This document shows, piece after piece, positions 32,690-44,293 of a stretch of DNA of 64,000 nucleotides; position 1 is the stretch's first letter, and each line of letters opens with the position of its first letter. Below the pieces are notes generated by a model. The model had not been told where the DNA came from. It was given only the letters and a program-made list of their open reading frames with translations, and searched no databases. This DNA is from Lepiota brunneoincarnata (Eukaryota; Basidiomycota; Agaricomycetes; Agaricales; Agaricaceae). The stretch is taken from NCBI GenBank assembly GCA_023014365.1, contig JAEBUN010000039.1, forward strand, positions 248,001 to 312,000, in the 5' to 3' direction. The position numbers were made by a program, and so were the translations under genes.

Positions 32690-33460
32690 GAGATTTGTGT
32701 ATTGGATGTGGTGACGGAGCTTATGTCACTCCACACGCATCATGTCACATGTATGTCACACCCATGTGTGACAGAAAGCAAGAACCCCCTGGGCTCAGTG
32801 TTGTGTCATTCATGAAGTCACGTAATCTTCATGAAGGAATCTTCGTGAACATTCATGAACATCCATGAAGGGGGAGAAGCCAATGAAATTTGACGCGCAA
32901 GTAAGTTGATGCTCATCGCTATAATCAGTTTGTTTGTGTTTGCTGCTAGTCTCAGGAGCAGCGTGACGTGATTACGGCGCCGCATCAAATTCATGCCTTC
33001 ATGAAGGATTCATGAACTTTCAAAACACTGCCTGGGCTCAACAGCGGTGAGTTGGTTGCAAAGGCTTGGTGGAATATATTATTGAAAGTAGGGAAAATGG
33101 TAACAGCTTATACGAGCCTGTTAGCTATCCCAAATAGCATCAGACTTGTTAAGACGGTGGAATGGGTGTATTGGACGACACGAGGGTAAAACATGTGTAC
33201 AGCGTACATTACGCAGTCTGTGTCTGTGGTCACATTTCATGCAGTAGTTTGCATAAGAGACATTTAAGTTTACCCACCGCAATGCTGTGCCTCAGATGCA
33301 GTGCCTCAAGGCTGCCTGACCACTAGCCTCAGAGCACAGCCCACATGGCCCTTCCCCCAACGTACGACCACTATCACCCTCTAGGTCTCAGAGCAACTTT
33401 AAACTTACTTCGATACTCCCCCTGGGGACCACCACTTCAGTAATCATCCCTTTTCAGGAA
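32690..33460. other. intergenic region with TTCATGAA cluster and NACHT D promoter
   Basis: Between 32810 and 33020 the palindrome-like words TTCATGAA, TTCATGAAC and CATCCATGAAG recur many times, as does the string atgtcaca near 32730-32765. No open frame is credible. From about 33240 to 33460 the DNA aligns with 44145-44293 before NACHT gene H (shared gcctcRaggctgcctga and gaccaccacttcag), so D and H share a promoter type. Confidence 0.5.
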
Positions 33461-36376
33461 ATGTGTCGGGACCCATTCTTATCCCTCAGAGTTTCCTTTA
33501 TTTTTCGTAAGCCTTCCGGGTGTTGCTGCTGTGGTCTCAATCGCTCTCCGGTGGGATCCGCGAACGTCACCCCAGGAATTACTGCCCAGGGCGCGGGCAT
33601 TGCGCACTCCACCCTAGTAATCACTGCCTTAAACAGGTGCCAGTCCCAGGAGAGCAAGAGAGTTTTCAGCGACGCGGAGCCTACCACTCCTGCAATGACA
33701 GCCATCACCGTGACGCCTGAACGGCTCGAGAACCCAAGCCACTATCTGGAACAACCTGAAGGGACCGCAGACGTCATCCGGCATGTGGAAACCACAGAGT
33801 CCACCCTGCCAATTGCTGCCCAAAGCGCCAGGCAGGTCCAGAAGAGTAACGGAATTCCCTACTGCACAGAGAGTACCACTGTCCCCACCGCCATTCTTAC
33901 AGCCACTGAACGACTCACAGCCACAGATGGCAGGCCATACCTGGAACAGCCTCAAGCGGCGGACCATAGGTCCAATCAGACCCCGAACATGATGAGCTTG
34001 ACGATCCCCACACAACAGAGACACTTGCAACTTCGGAATCCAGGGCACGTCGAAACAGGTCCCGGAATACTCAATGGCGCTAGTCATTTCATCGTGAAAG
34101 AACTCAAGGTGAATGAACGTGATAACGAACGTGGTGAGACCTACCATACCGGTGAAATAAAACCTCTCTGACCTTCCGACTTCAGCGATGGAATCCCTCG
34201 AGATGCATACAATCCGAGGTGCAGAGTTCGACTCCTCTGATCGACCACCACCCCCACGATGCCACCCGGGCACTCGAAAGACCATAGTTGAGAGGACCCA
34301 CCAATGGCTCAGTAACGCCAGACACCAGAGGAGGATTCTCTGGATGGTTGGGTCCGCAGGAGTAGGGAAATCGGCCATCATGCAGACTCTTGCCGAGCAG
34401 GCAGCCGACTCCCCTGACTTGAAGTTGGGGGCGACACTTTTCTTCTCCAAACCCAACGGACGCAATGATCCCTTGAAGGTCTTCATCACCCTCGCCTACC
34501 AGATAGCACTCGTATCCACATCGTATCGCAAATTCATCGTACGAGAGGTGGTCGATAACCCACGACTATCGACAAAGTCGATGGAAGTCCAATTTGCGCG
34601 ACTTTTTGTTGAGCCTTTTTTGCGACAGGCAGTACATCAAGGCCTCGGCGACCTTCTGATATTCTTAGATGGTCTAGACGAATGCGAAGGCCACTCTGAA
34701 CAGTGCGAAATTGTGGAGCTCATTTCCTCCTTCTCCCTTGCACACCCGAGTGCACCCCTCATCTGGATTATTGCAAGTCGCCCAGAATCTCATTTGAAGG
34801 CCGTCTTCTCTCGCGAGACCGTTGTACCAAGTTATGTAAAGGAGGAGGTTCCGATTGATTCCAACGAGGCATGCGACGATGTGGATAAATACATGCGAAG
34901 GGAGTTCAGCAGGATTCAAAAGGATGACCCTATTGCTCGACTTCGTCCCCAGTGGCCAACGGAAGCGGAGTTTCTGACGATCACAGCTGCTGCGGGTGGG
35001 CTGTTTGCATTTGCATCGACTGTAATTAAGTTTGTTGGCGATCCGATCTATAAGAACCCCATATCTGCACTTTCCCTGTTACTTGCCGCCATCAACAAGG
35101 TTCCTCTGCGACCATCGAAAAGAAGGGCACATCCGCTTGCTTATCTTAATGCGCTCTATACTTGTATTCTTTCCGAGATCCCCGAAGACATATTGCCCGA
35201 CACGATTTCACTCCTCGCCAACCATCGTGTTTTGAGGAATCACCCTGCATCACTCCAACGCAAGTGCCTTGTCTTCCTTTGTAACTGGATTGGTCTATCC
35301 CCCAACGATGTCTATAGTGCCCTTGATCGACTTCATTCTGTTCTCACAATTCCACTACCCGAAAACGCCGAGATTGAGGGACTATCATTTCATCATCGCT
35401 CCTTTTATGAGTATATCTCGGATCCTAAACGTTCACGGGCATTTCACATCAGCAAAGCCGACATGGAGAAGCAAGAACTTGATTGTTCTCTAAGAATTTT
35501 GAAGGAGGTCCACCAAGGCAAGTTGCAAGTGCCAGCAGCTTCCGCACGATGATCTGATTACGTTGGTTAATTTAGATATGGTTGCCGTAGATCGTTCTGT
35601 CTTCCCTGCCTCCGCAGTGGTCCTGTCCTGGCGGGATGTGAGGAGACATAGAGCAATGCGGGAGGATCTTTATGACTGTGCGGCCTGGAGTTTTACGGGA
35701 ACTATTGACCGCTTTGATCCCGACCTTGTGCTATCGAAATTACGGGATCCAGGTGCTGCTCAAGTCATCGAAACGTTTAATTTTATAGACCCTCGGGGCA
35801 TCATTCATCGTGAATGGAAGCAGGACACGAGATTCGCTGGGGAACAGTATAATATAATACGACACAGGCCGGTGTGTATCTCGTCCAACTTCTATATTGA
35901 AGTGATTTTGACATGGACCCAAGTACCCAGCCATTCGTACGGAGTTTGAAAGATTGGGACTGCTTCGCACAGTACCTGTTAAAATGATTCATCGTGATCG
36001 TATCGAGGACAGTGCGCCTGTCTATGCCTCCTGTGATGGTCACGGCTTAGACCTCTCGAGATGTGTCTTCGATCCTTCTTTTGCGGTGAGGGACTCCCTT
36101 GAGACCAATGGGAGGTCGCGAACATCACTAATTATTGCAAGGGTATAGATCAACTATGGTTCCAAAAGCTTAGGCTGGCTAAGACCGGTCAGATTCCAGC
36201 TACGCGACCCGGAACCTATTATCTGTTTCTTGTGGCGTGTCGTTGTTCAGCAACCCAACGTGTCGGTTCTGTGCTTCGGGGATGCCCTCAGAGCTCACCT
36301 TATTTTCCACTTTAAGTTGCGTGACGGGTGGGAGGAGCCCTGGACATTTTATGTTCCCTATCGTCTTCCGAGTTGA
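33461..36376 (+). CDS. NACHT STAND NTPase D (NLR-like), intact
   Basis: Exons are 33461-34133, 34186-35517, 35591-35871, 35924-36085 and 36149-36376; they sum to 892 codons (891 residues) in frame. Intron 2 uses a GC donor. Exon 1 is long (224 residues), Thr/Pro-rich, with a basic-hydrophobic start and a four-cysteine cluster (SGCCCCGL) near residue 20; H has the same start. The NACHT part has MVGSAGVGKSA near residue 280, Walker B LLIFLDGLDEC, IIASRPESHLKAVFS and FHHRSFYEYIS. The C-terminal module has LYDCAAWSFTG, TEFERLGLLR and PNVSVLCFGD. No repeat sensor domain is present. The cysteine cluster suggests lipid-mediated membrane attachment (inference). It converges tail to tail with pseudogene E. 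Confidence 0.85.
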
Positions 36377-36619
36377 ATATCTGTGTGTAAATTCCAGTTC
36401 ATGTATGATGCGCTGTATATATAAGTTTCTAGGCGACAGAATATCTCCTTTCAATACCCTCAGTTGCACTCGAACATTGCAGGCCAAATGAAGGCCTCGG
36501 AGTTTGTATTATCGTCCTACGGCATGCCTTGTTGCTAAATAGCCAATAGCTCCACGGAAAACGCTTTGTGCATCGATTTTGACTCATGTAAAAGTACTCA
36601 CCTTGGAACCACCTGGTTT

Positions 36620-37652
36620 CATCGGAACAGATTAGGACCTCTTCCTTCTCATAGCTTGGTACAACTGTCTCGCTGGAGAAGATGGCTTTCAAGTGGGACT
36701 CTGGGCGACTCGCGATGATCCAGAGAAGGGGTGCATTCGGGTGTACAAGGGAAAGGGTCGAAATGAGCTTGATGATTTCGCACTACTCAGAGCGGCCGTT
36801 GCACTTATCTAGACCATCTAAGAGTATCAGCGGATCAGCAGATCCGTGATGTGCCTCTGTCGAACAAACGGCTTGACGAAGAGTCGCGTGAGTTGTGCTT
36901 TCATAGACTATGTCGGTAGTCGTGGATTAGTAGCCATTTCCCGTACGATGAATTGGCGATATGCTAGATATTGGACTGCTAGCTGGTGTGCCAGAGTGGT
37001 GAAGATTTTTTAGGAGTTATTGTGTCCGTTAGGCCTAGAGAAGAAAATTGTCGCCCCCAACATCGGATTGGAGGAGCCATCCGTGTACTCGGCAAGGGTC
37101 TGCATGATAGCTGATTTCCCTACTCCGGCTGACCCCACCATCCAGAGGATCCTCTTCTGGCGCCTAACAGTGTGGAACCATTGTTGAGTCCTTTCAAGTG
37201 CCCGGGTGACATCGTGGCGGAGGAGGTCGATCGAAGGAGTCAAACTCTGCACCTCGCATCGTGTGCATGTCGAGGGATTCCATCGCTGATTCCGGGAAGT
37301 CAGCGAGGCCTTGGTTCTCCGTCAAAATGAATCTCACCAGGGTTGCCATGGTAGTTAACGTTCGTAACTGGGTTTCTCGGAGTAAAGTGACTGGCGCCAG
37401 AAAAAAATCTCGGGGTCTCGGCGTGTCCTGGATTCTGGAGCGCCAGGGGCCGGCCGTCAAACCTGCCACGTTTCTGATCTGGCTAGGATTGTGGTCTATC
37501 TGGGCCCTTGGAGCGTTCTTTGGCTGTGGGGAGGGTTGTGGGAATGGCTGTATGGCAGGGAATTCTGTCACTCTTTTCGGTCTGTCTCGCATGTTCGATA
37601 GCAATTTCCAGGATGGGCTCAGTGATTTCTGCAACCTATGTGGCACCCACAA
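36620..37652 (-). pseudogene. NACHT STAND NTPase E, inverted and broken
   Basis: The only minus-strand member of the family. It starts with a variable N-terminal exon (MWVPHRLQKSL) that reads into AMESLDMHTMRGAEFDS. CGA became TGA at 37196-37194, and about 14 bases are missing just after it. The P-loop MVGSAGVGKSA is intact in another frame. A gap removes part of the domain. Walker B survives as LLILLDGLDKC with Glu changed to Lys, followed by a CAG to TAG stop. Homology ends near 36620, a short way beyond the 3' end of gene D (36376), so the NTPase C-terminal half is absent. The orientation and junction point to an inversion or fold-back rearrangement. Confidence 0.78.
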
Positions 37653-39121
37653 CCTTTTCAGGTTGTCCTAAGTGATTGCTAGGATGGATTATCCAATACC
37701 CATGTGCCGGGCAGTAGTTTCTGAGGTAACGTCCGCATTTCCATCATTCCCTGATCACGATTGTGTCCACGGTAGCAGCACGCAGGGAGTTTGTTAAAAA
37801 TGAAGGAAATTCTTGGTGATAAGAAAGGGTCCTGGCACAGCTCCTGAATAGAGATAATGATTGGGTGATAGTCTGGAAGGGGAGAGTCTTGGGGACCCCG
37901 GTGGTGTTTTACATACGTAGTTCTTTGTCATACAGGGTTGTACAAACGTGCCGCGAGCCTGCTTTGGGCCACTTCAAAATTCTTACCTATATTTTTATTC
38001 ACATCGAGAAAGTTTTAGTCATCTAACCGACTATAAGCTGTTTCTTGCGCGGGATGGACACATGACATGGTTTTTCTTCTTTTTTTTAATTCAGCATTTA
38101 TATACTGCTACGAGCAAACTAGCGCTAAGACGGGTTGGGCCTTCTGTATAAACAGAAAGGCCCTTCAAGAAGTAAGACATCTACATGGATAAGGCCAGGG
38201 AGTACTGTGGAGATTTCTGGTAAAGTGGTTGTAAGGTCGTGAGCAGGCAACAGTGTACTAGGTAGCAACCTAGGTAGCGGTAGGGTGAAGAACAGGAATA
38301 GAGAGTTTATTGCAAACAAGGACCAGATGGGGCCTTGACATCAGTAATCGGCCTGTCAATTTCCTCCAAGCCAGACCAGACCCAGCCTTCCATGCCGGCA
38401 GCCATGGAAACTCGATGTTGCACAAAGCGGTGTATCAAGCCACTTCTCCCACAATATTGTGCGCTCGATTTTCAGAGGGAGTAATGTAAGCAAGTCGGTA
38501 CGTCGCGGTTCTATGGTTGGTGGATAGGTGTGAGCAGACAAGTTGGAAGACGGAGATTGGCGGCGGTTGTGTCATAGGCAGCGGTGAGACCATCGGTTCT
38601 TGTAGTAGGGCATTGTATCGGTGGTGGCTGCAAAGTGGGTCGATGGTTTATGCAGCCGATATGGTAAGTTGAAGGTAAACGTGCAGTACTACATCCTGTA
38701 TGGCTGACTTGCCACATCATTGTATGGGTCTGGGTCGCAGTTCTGACACTGGATGGGGTGTCGTGCCCCTCACGTCGGTCGGCAGGGTGGCGAAGTGTAA
38801 CTGGCCTATTGAAGGGATCACGAATGCGAGAGTTCTACATTCTCTCCGAGTGGACGTTCCCTCCCTTCCCCCCCCACAGAAGCGCGGGAAGAACAGGACC
38901 AGGTGGTATTTCAAGTTCGAAGGAGCGCCTAAAATGGTGGCATCGCTGTTATCATGAAGGGGCAATGCACATTGCCTGCCATCAGATCACTAGTCTCAGG
39001 ACGCAATGGCGTGGGTCCCTTTCCCCATCACATAAGAGATAAGAGCGCTTTCTTCCTCCGCGTCCCAGAACAACCCAACTCATCTCAACTCTCGTTGGGC
39101 ACCAGGGCCCTGGTAAACCTG
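37653..39121. other. intergenic region before NACHT F
   Basis: No gene is recognised. There is a poly-T run near 38071-38087. The last 90 bp before the start codon (gctttcttcctc) align with 40870-40955 before gene G, so F and G share a promoter type. Confidence 0.45.
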
Positions 39122-40446
39122 ATGCCAAGTCTCTCTTCAGGAGATCAAGATGTCCTCACATTCACCAGAATTTCCATCTTTTTTCGTAAACTCCTTGCAT
39201 GCTGTTTCTGTAGGCTCATCTATGTCCAGAGCGGCAATGAGTCTCCTAGTACAGGAAACGCTGTAACCATCCTGACAGACCAGCGACACCGGGAACCCGA
39301 CATCCGGGGAACAAAACAGGCCCAGGAGATCGAGGGAACAACCAGGCGTGTACCTGAAAATACCTTTATCGAACACCCCAAACAGGGGGACCCATTGGTT
39401 CAAAATCCTGGACATATCCAAGCAGGTCCCGGGATATTCGATGGCGCCAATCATTTTATCGTGAAAGAACTGAAGGTCAATGAGTATGATAATGAACGTG
39501 GTGAGACCTGTCATGATGGAAACAAAACCTCTCTGACCTTCCAACATCAGCGATGGAATCTCTCGAGAAACACACAATCCGAGGCGCAGAGTTCGATTCC
39601 TCTGATCGATCGCCCCCTCCACGCTGCCACCCAGGCACTCGCAAGACCATTGTTGAGAGGACCCACAAGTGGCTCTGCAACATCGAACGCCAGAAGAGGA
39701 TCCTCTGGATGGTTGTGTCTGCTGGAGTAGGCAAATCAGCAATTATGCAGACTCTCGCCGAGAGCGCCGATCGCACTCCCAAGTTGAAGTTGGGGGCAAC
39801 ACTTTTCTTCTCCAGGCCCAACGGACGCAATAACCCAGTGAAAGTCTTCGTCACCCTCGCCTACCAGATAGCACTCGTGTCCCCACGTTATCGTGAATTC
39901 GTCATACAAGAGATGGCCCATAACCCACGGCGCCCTACAAATTCGATGGAAGTACAGTTCACGCGACTCTTTATTTTTTATTGAGCCATTTTCCCAACAG
40001 GCGGTACACCAAGGGTCTGCTGATCTGCTGATATTCTTAGATGGCCTAGACGAATGCGAAAGCCACTCCGAGCAGTACGAAATTGTGGAGCTCATTTCGT
40101 CGTTCTCCCTTGCACACCCAAATGCACCACTTATCTGGATCATTGCGAGTCGCCCAGAGTCCCATTTGAAAGCTGTCTTCTCTCACACGACCGTTGTGCC
40201 AAGCTATAGAAAGGAAGAGGTCCCAATCGATTCCGATGAGGCATGTGCTGACGTGGAGACATACTTGCGGAAGGAATTCGAGAGGATTCAACAGGACGAC
40301 CCAATCACTCGTCTCCTCCCCCGGTGGCCAGCAGAGACGGAGTTTCTAACGATCACTGCTGCTATAGGAGGGTTCTTTGCGTTTGCATCAACCGCGATCA
40401 AGTTTGTTGGCGATCCGATCTACAAAAATCCCACCTCTGCACACAC
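39122..40446 (+). pseudogene. NACHT STAND NTPase F, frameshifted and truncated
   Basis: Exon 1 is 39122-39500 (start MPSLSSGDQD, cysteine cluster LACCFCRL) and exon 2 begins at 39551. The P-loop reads VSAGVGKSA: the first glycine of GxxxxGKS is changed to valine. Near 39973 a run of seven extra T/A bases shifts the frame between P-loop and Walker B. The second frame keeps LLIFLDGLDEC and IIASRPESHLKAVFS. Homology stops at about 40442 after DPIYKNPTSAH, so the winged-helix end and C-terminal module are missing. Three independent defects make function very unlikely. Confidence 0.83.
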
Positions 40447-40955
40447 CAGGTAAATAGAAAAAGAACACCAGTAAATCAACGCCTGAACCACGGCACCTGG
40501 GAATGTTAATACAGCCGTTTTTGGAAGTAGTACGCACTGTAACCTACACACTCATGACCGCGGCCGACGAAAGCCCTCTCCTCTTGTCAACGAAAACCTA
40601 CAAGCCAGAAGCGGAACATGTGTAACTGGTGGAACACTAATGTTGAGGATGGGGAAGGGGACATGACTTTCAGCGCACCCTCAAGTCGCTTAACATATTT
40701 TTCATCGACCACTTATTGTGAGATATTCGCTCGTATATTTGCAATTGCCATTCCAAGGTCCCGAATGGTTGGGCGCTCAAGACTGACGCCGGTCGAGCAC
40801 GTGGTGGGATAAGGGGGGGCGATGCACAGTGCCTCGCGATGGTATGGTTTCCCTTCCCTTCCACATAAGAACGCTTTCTTCCTCTATATCAGAATAACCT
40901 TACTCATTTACTCATTTCTACTCCCGTCGCGTGTACCAACGCTTCCGTAATCTTC
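40447..40955. other. intergenic region before NACHT G
   Basis: No gene is seen. The 3' part (about 40850-40955) aligns with the upstream DNA of F. The first 350 bp are unique in the window and replace the lost end of F. Confidence 0.45.
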
Positions 40956-43729
40956 ATGCCAACCCCCTCTTCAAGAGATCATGACGCCTCCACGTCAACC
41001 AGAATTTCTGTCTTCTTTCGCAGTCTCCTTGCACACCGTTCCCGCGGGCGCATCTATGTTCAGCGGGGTGAAGAGGCCTCTGGCTCAGGAATCCCCGTAA
41101 CCACCCTGACAGACCAGCAGCGCCAGGGACGGGACATCCAACACCCGGAGGAGCCCCAGAGGATCGAGGGAACAGCCAGACGTGCACCTGAAATTATCTC
41201 CACCTCAATAACCGCTGCCCGACATGGGAGACTGACCCAGGAGAGTGGCAAAGTTTCCAGCCATACAGAAATAGGTCCCGGAATACTCAACGGCGCCAGT
41301 CATTTTGTCGTGAAAGAGCTTAAGGTGAATGAACACGACAGCGAACGCGGTGAGGCCTATAATAACAACGAAACCAAGCCTCTCTGACCTTCCGACTTCA
41401 GGAATGGAATCCCTCGAGAAGCACACAATCCGAGGTGCAGAGTTCGATTCCTCTGATCGATCGCCGCCTCCACAATGCCATCCAGGCACTCGTAAGACCA
41501 TTGTAGAGAGGACCCAGCAATGGCTCAGCGACATCGAACGCCAGAAAAGGATCCTCTGGCTCGTTGGTTCCGCCGGGGTTGGGAAATCAGCCGTCATGCA
41601 GACTCTTGCCGAGTACGTAGCTGACTTCCCTGGGGCTGACTCTCCTGAACCCGACTCTCCTGGACACGACTCCCCTGGGCTCGGCTTGAGGTTGGGCGCG
41701 ACACTTTTCTTCTCTAGACCCAACGGACGCAATAATCCCTTGAAGGTCTTCATCACTCTCGCCTACCAAATAGCACTCGTATCCCCACAATACCGCCAAT
41801 TCATTGTACGAGAGGTGGCTGCCAATCCACGACTACCGACAAAGTCAATGAAAGCTCAGTTTGCACGACTCTTTGTCGAGCCTTTTGCCAGACAAGGGAT
41901 ACATCGAGGGTCTGGTGACTTGCTGGTATTCTTGGACGGTCTCGACGAATGCGAGGGCCACTCTGAACAGTGTGAAATTGTGGAGCTCATTTCATCCTTT
42001 TCCCTTGCACACCCAAACGTACCCCTTCTCTGGATCATCGCGAGTCGCCCAGAATCCCATTTGAAAGCTGTTTTCTCTCATAAAACCGTTGTGCCAAGCT
42101 ACGAAAAGGAGGAGGTCCCAATCGACTCCGATGAGGCATGCGCCGATGTAGAACAATACTTGCGAAAGGAGTTCGAGAGGATTCAACATGATGACCCGAT
42201 TGCTTGTCTTCGCTCCCAGTGGCCGACCAAGACGGAGTTCCTTACGATCACTGCCGCTGCGGGTGGGCTATTTGCATTTGCGTCGACAGTGATCAAGTTT
42301 GTTGGCGATCCGACCTATAGGAATCCCATCTCTTCACTCTCCCTGTTGCTTGCCGCTATCAACAAAGTTTCGCTGAAACCATCGAAAGGGCGGGCACATC
42401 CGCTTGCTTATCTTGATGAGCTCTATACATGCATTCTTTCCGAGATCCCCGAAGGCACTTTCCCTGATACAAATTCACTCTTCACGAATTATCTTGTTAT
42501 GCGGAAGCACCCTGTATTACTCCAACGCACTGAATGCAGGAGTCTAGTCTTCCTTTGTAACTGGACTGATATGCTCCCTCATGATGCCTATAGTGCCCTT
42601 GATCGACTTCATTCCGTTTTGACAATCCCACCACCCAAAAATGCCGAGAGAGAAAACATCTCATTTCATCATCAATCATTTTATGAATATCTTTCCGATC
42701 CTAAACGTTCACAGGCATTTCATATCAACAAAACTGACATGGACAAGCAAGAACTTGAATGTGCTCTAAGGATCTTGAAGGATGTCCACCGCAGTAAGTC
42801 CCAAGTTCCAACCAACTTACAAACGACGATCTGATCATGCTCGTCCCTGCAGATGTCGTTATCACAGAAGACGTATTGTTCCCTGCCCCCAGCATGAACC
42901 TGTCCTGGTCAACTATGGTGGTTGACGGGATGAATGCAAATCTTTACGACTGCGCTGCCTGGAGCTTTATAGGAACTATTGACCGCTATGATCCAGATCT
43001 TGTGCTATCGAAATTCCAGGATCCAGCTGCCGTGAGAGTCGTCGAAACTCTTAATTTCATAGACCCCCGAGGTATCAGTTATCGTCAACGAACGCAGGAC
43101 ATTGGATTTTTTAGTGAGGAGCCGGATATAATACGACACAGGCCGGTATGTGCCTCTTCCTCCTTTTGCTAGGGGTGATTTTGACTGTACCATGGGGCTA
43201 TAGGATCCAACTATTCGTGCAGAGTTCGAAAGCCTGGGACTACTTCGCACGATACCGGTCGGAATGATTCATGATGACTGTATCGATGAGAGCGCGCCCA
43301 TCTACGCGTGGAGTGATGGTGGTAGCTGTATCGACGAGAGTGCTCCCATCTCCGGATGGGGTGGTAGGGCAAAGATCGTTGACCTGGACGATTTGGACCT
43401 TTCAAATCACGTCTTGGATCCTTCTTTCGCGGTAAGGGAGTACTTGAGACCAATGAAGGTCGTGAATGTCACTAATTATTGCGAGCATATAGATCGACTA
43501 TGGTTCCGAACATTTAGGCTGGATAAGACCAGTCAGGTTTCGTGCACGTACCCGGGGGTCCGTTCTCTTGAATTTGCGGTTTTTCGTTGTCTATTACCCC
43601 GATGTACCAGTTCTGTGCTTCGGAAATGCTGTCAACGCTTACCTGATTTGCCATTTCAAATTGCCTGATGGGTCCAATCGCTGGACATTTTACATTCGCT
43701 ATCGCCTTCCAGAGTCCCGGTGTGAATAG
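40956..43729 (+). CDS. NACHT STAND NTPase G (NLR-like), intact
   Basis: Exons are 40956-41349, 41402-42793, 42853-43145, 43204-43431 and 43493-43729; they sum to 848 codons (847 residues). The N-terminal exon (131 residues) starts MPTPSSRDHDAST and ends in GASHFVVKELKVNE, a motif shared with D, F and H. The NACHT part has LVGSAGVGKSA near residue 187, Walker B LLVFLDGLDEC, IIASRPESHLKAVFS and FHHQSFYEYLS. An insertion of short DSPE/DSPG repeats follows the P-loop helix. The C-terminal module has LYDCAAWSFIG, AEFESLGLLR, a tandem CIDESAPI duplication in exon 4, and YYPDVPVLCFGN. No sensor repeats follow. With B and D it is one of three copies without visible lesions. Confidence 0.86.
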
Positions 43730-44293
43730 GCATATGTATGTCCATTCTAGTTTATGTTTTATGATGTACTGTATAGGAGCTTTTGGGTGGTGTATTGAAC
43801 TTTCAGTATGTACTCAGTTCCCATCGAGCCTGGCAGCCCGAGCCAACCGTAACATCGGCCAGCATCGGCCCACAGGACAATTCGAACCAGATCCCCTCAT
43901 AGGCCCACCGTGGCCCCTGGTAGAACAAAGCCAGCGACGACAGGCAATTAGACTAGCTGTCAGATCAGAAAACTTCTTTTCCTGAAAAAGTACTTTGAGA
44001 GTTCGACATAATACCTCCTGCCCCAAATAACATATAATGCAGGGACGGTCTGATCCAGGGTAAAAGATGTTCAAGTTCGACTGCCCCTAAGTCAGATTCG
44101 GAGTCAGCCGATTCTCGGTGATGTATGAACTGTGTATGATTCATATGTAGTGCCTCGAGGCTGCCTGATCATTACCCTCAGAACGTCGCGCACAGGGTTC
44201 CTTCTTACCCCCACATTAGGCTGCCATCATCCTCTACATCTCGGAACAACTTTATACCCTTCGACTCTTCCCTTGCTGACCACCACTTCAGAG
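43730..44293. other. intergenic region before NACHT H
   Basis: No gene is recognised. The segment 43800-44080 resembles 47620-47770 after gene H (shared GCCAGCGACR, cagtac and tttgagagttcgac), so it is a repeated 3' flank. From 44145 on it matches the upstream DNA of gene D. Confidence 0.5.
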
